Part shown: positions 36,421 to 43,751 of the stretch, piece by piece
Numbering within the stretch: position 1 is the first letter of the stretch
How the letters are laid out: each line of letters starts with the position of its first letter
Assembly (NCBI RefSeq): GCF_000521215.1
Contig: NZ_KI928925.1
Location: forward strand, 118,604 to 163,604
Source: Labrenzia sp. DG1229
GTDB lineage: Bacteria > Pseudomonadota > Alphaproteobacteria > Rhizobiales > Stappiaceae
Direction: 5' to 3'
DNA length: 45,001 bases
The notes under the pieces: model-generated
Told to the model about the DNA's origin: nothing
Seen by the model: the letters and a program-made list of their open reading frames with translations, nothing else
Databases searched by the model: none
Position numbers and translations under genes: made by a program

Positions 36421-36893
36421 TGTGGTACGAGCTCCTTCGATTTGCACATGTGGTCGGCGCTTGTGTTCTGTTAGGAACAGGGGCTGGCATCGCATTTTTC
36501 ATGGTCATGTCAAACCGGACGCAAGATCCTGTCCTGATTGCGCATGTTGCAGGGATCGTCGTCCTGGCCGATACGGTCTTCACGGCAACCGCGGCGGTCT
36601 TTCAGCCGATAACGGGCTACCTGTTGACACGTGAAGTCGGCTGGCCGCTCCTGGAGGGGTGGGTCCTGGTTTCCCTTTGCCTTTACGTGGTCGTCGGATT
36701 GTTCTGGCTTCCCGTGGTCTGGATCCAGATCAGACTGCGTCGCCTGGCGAAACATGCCGCACATGCCGGCGAGGCACTTCCGGCGGAATACCAGAGGCTC
36801 TACCGGATCTGGTTCGTCTGCGGTTTTCCGGCTTTCATTGCGGTCCTTGCCATCGTCTGGCTGATGCTGACGCGTCCCGATCTTTCGCTGTAG
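36420..36893 (+). CDS. DUF2269-family membrane protein
   Basis: A 157-residue protein with four hydrophobic helices (WYELLRFAHVVGACVLLGTGAGIAFF, VAGIVVLADTVFTATAAVFQPITGYLL, GWVLVSLCLYVVVGLFWLPVVWIQI, FVCGFPAFIAVLAIVWLML, each a single span). The N-terminal histidine in RFAHVVG is conserved in the family. It is coupled to the preceding SDR/DoxX-like gene by a one-base TGATG overlap, an association also seen elsewhere, so the two probably work as one membrane module. No function has been established for DUF2269 to my knowledge. Confidence 0.83.
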   Translation: MWYELLRFAHVVGACVLLGTGAGIAFFMVMSNRTQDPVLIAHVAGIVVLADTVFTATAAVFQPITGYLLTREVGWPLLEGWVLVSLCLYVVVGLFWLPVVWIQIRLRRLAKHAAHAGEALPAEYQRLYRIWFVCGFPAFIAVLAIVWLMLTRPDLSL

Positions 36894-36908
36894 TGTTAAG
36901 GAACGAAG

Positions 36909-37007
36909 TCAGTCGGGTGTCTTTCGCATCAGGATCCAGATCATCGCTCCAATGAACGCGAATGTGCCAAGGTTCAGCAGCGTATCAATCGGGTCACCGA
37001 TCAGCAT
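36909..37007 (-). CDS. Small single-pass membrane peptide after the BCCT gene
   Basis: A 32-residue open frame not long enough for ordinary gene callers. It begins MLIGDPIDTLLNLGTFAF, continues as a hydrophobic helix (about residues 10-27) and ends MRKTPD. AAGGAG stands seven bases before the ATG, a near-ideal ribosome site, and the frame overlaps the end of the BCCT gene by 14 bases, so the two are translated together. Short membrane peptides in this position can be transporter subunits. No homologue was recalled with certainty. Confidence 0.6.
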   Translation of the reverse strand: MLIGDPIDTLLNLGTFAFIGAMIWILMRKTPD

Positions 37008-38505
37008 GGGAGGTCTCCTTCCTGCTGTCCTGCAGCAGTGCCTTGGTCAGGCAGGTCATCAGCAAAACGGTAATAAAAACAAACGGCAAGGCGCCGAGCG
37101 CGATCAGAGTCTTGACCGCGTTCATCGAGCCCGACAGGATCATTGCAGCTCCCAGCATGCCCAGCAGGCCGCCCCAGATGACCCGGACCTTTGCGCTTGG
37201 GTCCGGGTTGCCGCCGGTGGAGAAAGTTCCAAGCACGAAGGCGGCGCTGACGACACTGGTGACGATAAACAGAAACGCCGCGGCAATCGTCGCCAGTGTC
37301 GTGAGTGTGGCGAACGGTAACCGGTCGAGCAATGCGAAGGTCATGCGCTCCACATTGGTTTGTGTCAGGGCCAGAAGTTCGCCCTGACCGTTGATCGTTT
37401 CGTAGAGACCGACGCCACCGAATGCTCCGAACCAGATTGTCGAAAACAGCGTCGGACCGATCAGCACGCCCAGGACAAATTCACGGATCGTGCGCCCTTT
37501 TGAAATCCGGGCGACAAACACGCCGACAAATGGGCCCCAGGCGATCCACCAGACCATATAGGTCAGCGTCCAGTCCCGGAACCACTGATTGGTTTCGTCG
37601 CCGTAGAAAGTAAAGGTCTGCAGGCCGCGCGGTATCACTTGCGAGACGTAGGTGCCGATCCCGCCGATGATGGAATTCAGCAGAAATTCCGATGGACCGA
37701 GGATGATGGTGTAGGCGACCAACGCGATCGCAAGGGCCATCGCGATATTGGAAAGTCGGGCCATCCCGCTGCCCAGGTCGACGAGCAGCGGTGGTATGTA
37801 GGCGGCGACCATGACGAAAAAGACGCCACCGACCAGATAGCCGGATGTTGTTTCACCGCCGAACAGCACGGTGACGCCGTCGGCAACCTGAAACACACCC
37901 ATGGCGACGGAGCCGCCAACGCCGATGGCAATGGCTGCAATCGCCATGAAATCGGAAAACCAGCCAACCGCGCTGGCCCAGCGTTCACCCGGGAACAGGT
38001 TCTTGACCGGCGCACTTACCAGCATAGGCGTTCCGCGGCGGAAGCTGAAATAGGCGATTGCAAGCGCCGTCGTTCCGTAGATCGCCCAGGCATGAATGCC
38101 CCAGTTGAAATTGGCCGCAAGCAATGCCTGCTCCGCAGCGATCGGCGTCGGAATATGCTCCTGGGCGACGTAAAAATGGGTGAGCGGTTCAGCTACGGCC
38201 CAAAAGAGGAGACCGACACCCATGCCCGCGGCAAAGAGCATGGCGATCCATGTGGGTGTTGAATACTCTGGACGGTCCGTATCCGCACCAAGGCGGATAT
38301 CTCCGAACCGTGTCAACGTCAGGCCCAGGCAGAACAGCAGCATGATTGTTACCGACAACATCACGAACCAGCCGCGGCTGACGAAATACTGGTCGACAAT
38401 TGTCTTTGCGATGCTCTGCAAGCTGGTTGGATCGACCACACCCCAAACGCCGATGATCGCGCATAGGCCGATCGATGCTGCCAGAAGCAGACGGGAATCC
38501 TGCAT
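36994..38505 (-). CDS. BCCT family transporter (betaine/carnitine/choline type)
   Basis: A 503-residue permease with about 12 transmembrane helices. The family motif region is TYMVWWIAWGPFVGVFVARISKGRTIREFVLG, where the Trp-rich helix 8 and the conserved GRTIREF segment are seen; FAAGMGVGLLFWAVAEPLTHF gives the substrate-binding and sodium-site helix 3 with the MGVGLLFW motif. It imports small quaternary amines or related amino compounds with sodium or protons. The downstream 32-residue gene overlaps it. An intrinsic terminator for preA lies upstream, so it has its own promoter in 38506-38570. A link to beta-alanine from the neighbouring pyrimidine pathway is only a guess. Confidence 0.92.
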   Translation of the reverse strand: MQDSRLLLAASIGLCAIIGVWGVVDPTSLQSIAKTIVDQYFVSRGWFVMLSVTIMLLFCLGLTLTRFGDIRLGADTDRPEYSTPTWIAMLFAAGMGVGLLFWAVAEPLTHFYVAQEHIPTPIAAEQALLAANFNWGIHAWAIYGTTALAIAYFSFRRGTPMLVSAPVKNLFPGERWASAVGWFSDFMAIAAIAIGVGGSVAMGVFQVADGVTVLFGGETTSGYLVGGVFFVMVAAYIPPLLVDLGSGMARLSNIAMALAIALVAYTIILGPSEFLLNSIIGGIGTYVSQVIPRGLQTFTFYGDETNQWFRDWTLTYMVWWIAWGPFVGVFVARISKGRTIREFVLGVLIGPTLFSTIWFGAFGGVGLYETINGQGELLALTQTNVERMTFALLDRLPFATLTTLATIAAAFLFIVTSVVSAAFVLGTFSTGGNPDPSAKVRVIWGGLLGMLGAAMILSGSMNAVKTLIALGALPFVFITVLLMTCLTKALLQDSRKETSHADR

Positions 38506-38577
38506 GTGAGCCCACCTCGTGTCCGTGTCTGTTCACGCTAACGACATGGCAGGCCGACATCAACGCCAGTCTGAATG

Positions 38578-38612
38578 AAAAAACGCAGGCAGTCCTGAGA
38601 CTTGCCTGCGTT
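38578..38612 (-). terminator. Intrinsic terminator after preA
   Basis: On the minus strand, AACGCAGGCA pairs with TGCCTGCGTT (plus-strand 38603-38612 and 38582-38591) around an 11-base loop and is followed by a T-run (plus-strand A 38578-38583). It lies 22 bases beyond the preA stop and separates preTA from the BCCT gene. Confidence 0.88.
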
Positions 38613-38633
38613 GGAAGACCATTGCCGCGAAAT

Positions 38634-39947
38634 TTATTCCGCAGCGTCTTTCACTGCCATTGGATTGTTCGGGTGTGTGGTCCAGTTGGCGTAATCCTTG
38701 TCGACCACCTTCTTTGTCCGGGGATCGATGCTGCCGGCAGCCATCGGCTCCATCGTGATGCAATTCTCCACCGGGCAGACGCTGACACACAGGTTGCAGC
38801 CGACACATTCCTCATCGATTACCTCGAAGCGGCGCGCACCGTCGACCATGTTCGTGATTGCCTGGTGTGACGTGTCTTCGCAGACGATGTGACAGCGGCC
38901 ACACTGGATGCAAAGATCCTGATCGATTTTCGCCTTGGCGATGTAGTTCAGGTTCAGATACTGCCAGTCCGAGACATTGGGAACCGCACTGCCGATGAAC
39001 TGGTCGACGGATGTATGGCCCTTGCTGTCCATCCAGTCGCTGAGCCCTTCGATCATGTCTTCCACGACCTTGAACCCGTAGGTCATCGCGGCTGTGCAAA
39101 CCTGCACCGAACCGGCTCCGAGTGCCATGAACTCGGCCGCATCGCGCCAGTTTGTCACTCCGCCGATACCGGAAATGGGCAAGCCGTGTGTCACTGGATC
39201 GCGTGCAATTTCGGCCACCATGTTCAACGCGATCGGCTTGACTGCCGGTCCGCAATAGCCACCATGGGCGCCTTTGCCGTCAACCGATGGCGACGGCGAC
39301 ATGATATCGAGGTCGACACCCATGATCGAGTTGATCGTATTGATCAGCGACACGGCATCGGCACCGCCCGCTTTCGCCGCCTGGGCTGGCTTGCGGACAT
39401 CCGTGATATTGGGTGTCAGCTTGACGATACAGGGCATGCGCGAGTGCTGCTTCACCCAGCGGGTGACCATCTCGATATATTCGGGAACCTGACCAACGGC
39501 GGAACCCATTCCGCGTTCGCTCATTCCGTGAGGGCAGCCGAAATTGAGTTCGACGCCATCCGCTCCGGTATCCTCGACGCGCCTCAGGATATCGATCCAG
39601 TTCTGCTCTTCGCAGGGAACCATCAGCGAGACCACAAGGGCCCGGTCTGGCCAGTCGCGTTTGACCTGCTTGATTTCCTGCAGGTTGACTTCCAGCGGCC
39701 GGTCGGTGATCAGCTCGATATTGTTAAGGCCGATCAGTTGGCGGTCCTTGCCGTGAATGGCGCCGTAGCGCGGACCGTTGACATTGACGATGGCCGGGTC
39801 TTCGCCGAGCGTTTTCCAGACGACGCCTCCCCAACCGGCCTTGAAGGCGCGGACGACGTTGTATTCCTTGTCTGTCGGCGGGGCCGAGGCCAGCCAGAAC
39901 GGATTTGGCGATTTGATTCCGATGAAGTTTGTGCGCAGATCAGCCAT
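38634..39947 (-). CDS. preA: NAD-dependent dihydropyrimidine dehydrogenase subunit PreA
   Basis: A 437-residue enzyme subunit that reduces uracil and thymine to dihydropyrimidines, the first step of reductive catabolism. Residues 1-310 form the FMN-binding TIM barrel of dihydroorotate-dehydrogenase type (NPFWLASAPPTDKEYN, LNFGCPHGMSERGMGSAVGQ, INTINSIMGVDLD, SGIGGVTNW). Residues 335-400 carry two [4Fe-4S] motifs with cysteines C346, C349, C352, C356 and C381, C384, C387, C391. It overlaps preT by eight bases, so the two are made in equal amounts and form the PreTA complex. A strong terminator follows. Confidence 0.95.
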   Translation of the reverse strand: MADLRTNFIGIKSPNPFWLASAPPTDKEYNVVRAFKAGWGGVVWKTLGEDPAIVNVNGPRYGAIHGKDRQLIGLNNIELITDRPLEVNLQEIKQVKRDWPDRALVVSLMVPCEEQNWIDILRRVEDTGADGVELNFGCPHGMSERGMGSAVGQVPEYIEMVTRWVKQHSRMPCIVKLTPNITDVRKPAQAAKAGGADAVSLINTINSIMGVDLDIMSPSPSVDGKGAHGGYCGPAVKPIALNMVAEIARDPVTHGLPISGIGGVTNWRDAAEFMALGAGSVQVCTAAMTYGFKVVEDMIEGLSDWMDSKGHTSVDQFIGSAVPNVSDWQYLNLNYIAKAKIDQDLCIQCGRCHIVCEDTSHQAITNMVDGARRFEVIDEECVGCNLCVSVCPVENCITMEPMAAGSIDPRTKKVVDKDYANWTTHPNNPMAVKDAAE

Positions 39948-41331
39948 GGACGCTCTCCCTCGATTCCGTAGTAGCGTGCGCTTGTTCGCTCAGGGCAGTG
40001 TGGATGCTTTCCGCCGCGATCTTTCCATCTTCAACGGCAGTGACCGTCAGGTCCTCACCACCGAGTGCACAGTCGCCTCCGGCCCAGACGTCGTCGAGGT
40101 TGGTCCTGTTGTCGGCATTGACCACGATGCGTCCTTTTTCGATCGTGATTGACGCATCCAGATCTTCCCGAACGAGGGTTTGACCGACCGCCTTGAACAC
40201 CATGTCGGCGGCAAGCGTGAGGTACTCGCCGGTTCCCTTGAGGGCACCATCTTCGTCGGTTGAGGTTCGTTCAAGTTCGATGGAACTGATGTGTCCGCTG
40301 TCGACCACCAACCTGTGCGGTTGCACGTTTGTCAGGATCTTGACGCCGGACGTTTGCGCCAGTTCCTGTTCATAGCGGGACGCGTTCATACGCTCCTGCC
40401 CGCGCCGGTAGACGATCGTCACGTCGTCTGCGCCCAGCAGTTTCTTCTGCACAGCGATGTCGATGGCGGTCATGCCTCCACCGATGACGACGATGTGTCG
40501 ACCGACGGGAAGCCGTGCAAGGTCTTCGGCCTGCCGAATGTCGGAAATGTAGTCGACGGCACTCAAAACACCGTTCTGGCTTTCGTGTTCCTTGTTGAGT
40601 GCATTGACACCGCCAAGACCGACACTGAGGAAAACGGCATCATATGTTGCTCTGAGCTCGGCAAGATCAAGGTTTTCGCCAAGTCGCATTCCCGTCTTGA
40701 GTTCGATACCGCCAATAGAGAGCACGAAGTCCACTTCGCGCTGTGCGAAATTGTCGACTGACTTGTAGGACGCAATTCCGAATTCGTTCAGACCGCCGGC
40801 CTTGTCCCGCGCATCGAACAGTGTGACGTCGTGGCCGTGCACGGCCAGACGGTGCGCGCAGGACAGACCAGCCGGTCCGGCTCCGGCCACCGCAATTTTC
40901 TTGCCGGTGGGTGCTGCGCGGTCAAACGGGGTCGCGTCGTGGCCGGCCATGTAATGGTCGGTGGCGTGGCGTTGCAGCTGTCCGATCTTCACCGGTTTGC
41001 CTTCGGCAACTTCGCGGACGCAAACCTGTTCGCACAGGGTCTCCGTCGGGCAGACGCGGGCACACATGCCTCCGAGAATGTTCTGCTCGAAGATGGTCTT
41101 GGCGGACCCGTCCGGATTTCCGGTCGAGATCTGCCGAATGAACTGGGGAATATCGATGCTTGTGGGACACGCCTGCACGCAAGGTGCGTCGTAGCAGAAG
41201 TAGCAGCGGTCGGCCTCGACCTGAGCTTCGTGCGGCTCCAGCAACGGATGCAGGTCGCTGAAGTTCTCTGAATATGCGTCCTCATGCAGGCGTCCGGGTG
41301 CGATGTCCGGGCCGGCTTTTGACTGGGTCAT
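39940..41331 (-). CDS. preT: NAD-dependent dihydropyrimidine dehydrogenase subunit PreT
   Basis: A 463-residue flavoprotein that takes electrons from NADH and passes them to PreA. The N-terminus carries an unusual Fe-S cysteine set (C43, C46, C51, C55 and C90, C94, C100, C104), the arrangement found in glutamate synthase small subunits. The FAD-binding motif VAGAGPAGLSCAHRL starts near residue 148, and a second dinucleotide fold (VVIGGGMTAIDIA) binds NAD(P)H. It is the first gene of the operon, preceded by a 275-base spacer with a candidate RutR operator. Confidence 0.95.
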   Translation of the reverse strand: MTQSKAGPDIAPGRLHEDAYSENFSDLHPLLEPHEAQVEADRCYFCYDAPCVQACPTSIDIPQFIRQISTGNPDGSAKTIFEQNILGGMCARVCPTETLCEQVCVREVAEGKPVKIGQLQRHATDHYMAGHDATPFDRAAPTGKKIAVAGAGPAGLSCAHRLAVHGHDVTLFDARDKAGGLNEFGIASYKSVDNFAQREVDFVLSIGGIELKTGMRLGENLDLAELRATYDAVFLSVGLGGVNALNKEHESQNGVLSAVDYISDIRQAEDLARLPVGRHIVVIGGGMTAIDIAVQKKLLGADDVTIVYRRGQERMNASRYEQELAQTSGVKILTNVQPHRLVVDSGHISSIELERTSTDEDGALKGTGEYLTLAADMVFKAVGQTLVREDLDASITIEKGRIVVNADNRTNLDDVWAGGDCALGGEDLTVTAVEDGKIAAESIHTALSEQAHATTESRESVHG

Positions 41332-41369
41332 GTAGATCTCCGGAAGGTTGGCGATCGTTTTTCAAGGCG

Positions 41370-41393
41370 GCCTCCTTCATTTTTTGAGGAGGC
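41370..41393 (-). other. Leader hairpin of preT
   Basis: GCCTCCT (41370-41376) and AGGAGGC (41387-41393) are exact complements with a ten-base T-rich loop, 38 bases before the preT start. On the transcribed strand the stem ends in AGGAGG, a perfect ribosome-site-like word that is not used for preT. It may be a stability element or a remnant. Confidence 0.35.
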
Positions 41394-41418
41394 TCATGCC
41401 CCTATTGGGCAAAAATTT

Positions 41419-41434
41419 GAACAGTTAGTCAAAT
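41419..41434. promoter_or_regulatory. RutR-type operator candidate upstream of preT
   Basis: TTGAACAGTTAGTCAA matches the TTGACCAnnTGGTCAA consensus with one mismatch in each arm (A for C and A for G). It lies 88 bases before the preT start, a suitable position for control of the operon. Together with 33824-33839 it suggests one regulator for both flanks of the block. Confidence 0.5.
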
Positions 41435-41606
41435 ATTTTTAGAACAATTAAAAACTTGAGCGTTTTTATCAGAAATTAAACTGCATGAATCACAGTGAGT
41501 TAGGTACAAAAACAAGTCTGATTAAATTTTCGCCACGGAAGGCTTCAGTCGCCAAAATCTGTCGGCGCCAAAGTGGCTTGTCGTTTTGGCGGTCAATTTT
41601 CCCTGA
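41435..41606. other. Spacer upstream of preT, no gene
   Basis: AT-rich up to about 41530, as expected for a promoter. Beyond it, CGCCAAAA (41550-41557) and TTTTGGCG (41584-41591) are inverted repeats 26 bases apart; they could end the small gene on the minus strand or bind a regulator, but no T-tract follows in that direction. Confidence 0.35.
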
Positions 41607-41861
41607 TCAATATGGGCGGTGCGTTAATCCGAAGCGTTGAGATTGCCCTGTGCGAAAGGACTGAATGCCCAGGCGCGTTACCAGAGCCCCGATCGTGAGA
41701 ACGACGATGGTGACGGGCCAGAAGACAGACATCAAAAAAAGGCGTGCCAATCGTGACGCTGTGCTGGTGCAGCTTTCCTGCAATTCCGCCGAGGAGATAA
41801 TCAAGACTACCAATGTGAAGGCGCCATAAAGAATGGCTCCGATAAGAAATCCAATAAACAT
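41607..41861 (-). CDS. Small two-helix membrane protein, unknown function
   Basis: An 84-residue protein from ATG 41861 (MFIGFLIGAILYGAFTLVVLI); a GTG at 41873 would add four residues, but neither start has a clear ribosome site. Two hydrophobic spans are present (about 2-24 and 44-66), linked by a polar loop with a cysteine, and the tail QSFRTGQSQRFG is basic. The helix pair and the absence of shadowing suggest a true gene. No family is recognised. Neighbours are preT on one side and the CRTAC1-like gene on the other, both on the same strand but separated by spacers over 200 bases. Confidence 0.55.
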   Translation of the reverse strand: MFIGFLIGAILYGAFTLVVLIISSAELQESCTSTASRLARLFLMSVFWPVTIVVLTIGALVTRLGIQSFRTGQSQRFGLTHRPY

Positions 41862-42086
41862 GTCACGGCCCACTTTCGGCTACGCGAAACCGCTTTCCGG
41901 AAACTTGCCCGTTTACCCGGAAGCGATAAAACGCCGATGAACAAACACTTGCAACAATAGCGTGGATTGTGGCCGAAGCGCCGCAAGGAAGGGCAGGCTG
42001 CGATCTCGTTTCAGGTTATACCCAAAAAAACCGGATTGTTTCAAGTGTCCGCCATGACACAAAGTTCTGCTCCAGGTGTCGCTGCT

Positions 42087-43751
42087 TCATTGCGGATACC
42101 AAAGGCGTGCCTTCTCCGCACCCCGTTCAATGATCACGTGACCATTGGCGAAAACGCGGTAGCCGTGGCTCCAGTCACCGTCTGGCCATTTGATCCTGAT
42201 GCTGGCACGCTCCGCGACACCAAGGCCGAAATGCACAAAGCCGAGTTGACCGGAAGCATGACCTGCGCCGACCTGAATGTCTTTCACCACGGTCCGGTTC
42301 CCGGTCTTTACACTGATCTTCGCGCCGACGGCCCGCGTATTGGCACGGCCGGGCTGGCGAACATCGACAGCAATCCAGTTGCCGAGCGGCTTGACGGTTG
42401 CGGCGGTCCCTTCTCCGAGATTCCGGAACAGGCTGACCGGAGCGGCACGATTGACGACAATGAGGTCCAGAAGTCCGTCGGCGTTGAAGTCGGCAAGACC
42501 GGCTCCTCGGCCTCGCCGGTCAAGGTCAATTCCTGCAACATCGCCGGCCTCGACGAACTTTCCGTCCCATTGCCCTATCAGCAGATTGTCAGGGTCGTAT
42601 GCGGCAAAATCCGGCATGGATTCCACGTTGCCCTTGGCAATGAAAAGGTCCCAGAGCCCGTCATTGTTCACGTCCTGAAATTCCGAATGCCATCCGGTGG
42701 AAGGTTTCAGGTCGTCGCCGGTATAGGGTCTGTGTGCGGTCAGACCGAGGTCAAATGCGATGTCCTGATAAACCGGCACTGTTTCATCCGCTTCGACATC
42801 CAGCGTCTGTAATTTGGTGTCGCCCATGCTTGTGAGCGCGTATTCGGGAAATCCGTCGACATCGAGATCGATCGACGCAATGCCCATCCCCCAGATTTTC
42901 AGGTGCTGCCATCCGTCGGTCTTGCGGAAGGGACGCGGCGGTCTGTTTGGAGAAACTGCCCAGAGTTGCTCCTGTCCGCCACGATAGTAGTGCCGGTCGT
43001 TGGAGATGCGCAGGGACGGTTCACCTGACCGGTTCCAATCGGTGAACAGAATTGAAAGTGAACAATAACCGGGTGAAAGGCGGACGGGATTCGGGTAGCT
43101 AACCTGTCCCGCAGCAGATTGTTCCGGCCGGAACAGAAAGTTGTCATGACAGGTGCCCCACGGAGATCCGGGCTGGGAGCGATCGACGTAGTTTCCGAAA
43201 GCAAGCGTCGGATGGTCGCTGGCGGCTTCATATGTCGCGGAAAAGGAAGTCGTCCATTCGCGGCCTCCGTCAAATCCAAGCGCTCGATTGGCAATTTCGA
43301 ACGTACAGTCGCCCTTGCCTTCCAACAGAAGATTTTCGCCGAGGCGCAATACAACGAGATCGAGCAGGTCGTCGTTGTTGAAATCGAGCGGATAGGCACC
43401 GAGAACCTTCGCGGACAGCTTCCCGCTCAGGCCGGTGTCCTTCGGTGAAAAACGCAGGGAACCGCCCGCCGCACTGCGGTTTACAAAAAGCTGCGCCGGA
43501 TTCTTGCCGCCGGCGAGGAAAAGGTCGGGACGTCTGTCGCCGTTGCAGTCGAAAATCGCGACCCCGCCACCCACAAAGAACTCCCAGGCACCGTCATAGG
43601 TGTGATTGATACCGGCTGCCCCTGCTTCTTCCGCAAAGACGGGAACCGGCGCCTGTGAAGCCCTTCGGTTGTCGGCATGTCCCGGCGCGTTGAAAGCGGT
43701 GATTGCCGCAAGACCCAGCAGCACATTGGAGCACAGATGCCAAAACTTCAT
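42087..43751 (-). CDS. CRTAC1-like FG-GAP/ASPIC-UnbV beta-propeller protein
   Basis: A 554-residue secreted protein with a signal peptide (MKFWHLCSNVLLGLAAITAFNAPGHA). FG-GAP/VCBS-like calcium-binding blades run from residue 40 to 440: FVGGGVAIFDCNGDRRPDLFLAGG, PLDFNNDDLLDLVVLRLG, DVNNDGLWDLFIAKGN, LADFNADGLLDLIVVN (each a DxDxDG-type loop). The C-terminal ASPIC/UnbV domain (about 460-554) contains GAKISVKTG, HASGQLGFVHFGLG and IRIKWPDG. It is extracytoplasmic and probably binds calcium. It is coupled by a four-base overlap to a di-haem oxidoreductase, a common pairing of unknown function. Confidence 0.9.
   Translation of the reverse strand: MKFWHLCSNVLLGLAAITAFNAPGHADNRRASQAPVPVFAEEAGAAGINHTYDGAWEFFVGGGVAIFDCNGDRRPDLFLAGGKNPAQLFVNRSAAGGSLRFSPKDTGLSGKLSAKVLGAYPLDFNNDDLLDLVVLRLGENLLLEGKGDCTFEIANRALGFDGGREWTTSFSATYEAASDHPTLAFGNYVDRSQPGSPWGTCHDNFLFRPEQSAAGQVSYPNPVRLSPGYCSLSILFTDWNRSGEPSLRISNDRHYYRGGQEQLWAVSPNRPPRPFRKTDGWQHLKIWGMGIASIDLDVDGFPEYALTSMGDTKLQTLDVEADETVPVYQDIAFDLGLTAHRPYTGDDLKPSTGWHSEFQDVNNDGLWDLFIAKGNVESMPDFAAYDPDNLLIGQWDGKFVEAGDVAGIDLDRRGRGAGLADFNADGLLDLIVVNRAAPVSLFRNLGEGTAATVKPLGNWIAVDVRQPGRANTRAVGAKISVKTGNRTVVKDIQVGAGHASGQLGFVHFGLGVAERASIRIKWPDGDWSHGYRVFANGHVIIERGAEKARLWYPQ

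Noticed and set aside
38889..39971. 360-residue plus-strand frame opposite preA
   Set aside because: Shadow frame; preA is supported by cofactor motifs and a tight operon.
41881..41935. Imperfect CGCTTTCCGG/CCGGAAGCG hairpin in the spacer before the small membrane gene
   Set aside because: A bulge interrupts the stem and there is no T-tract; function cannot be supported.
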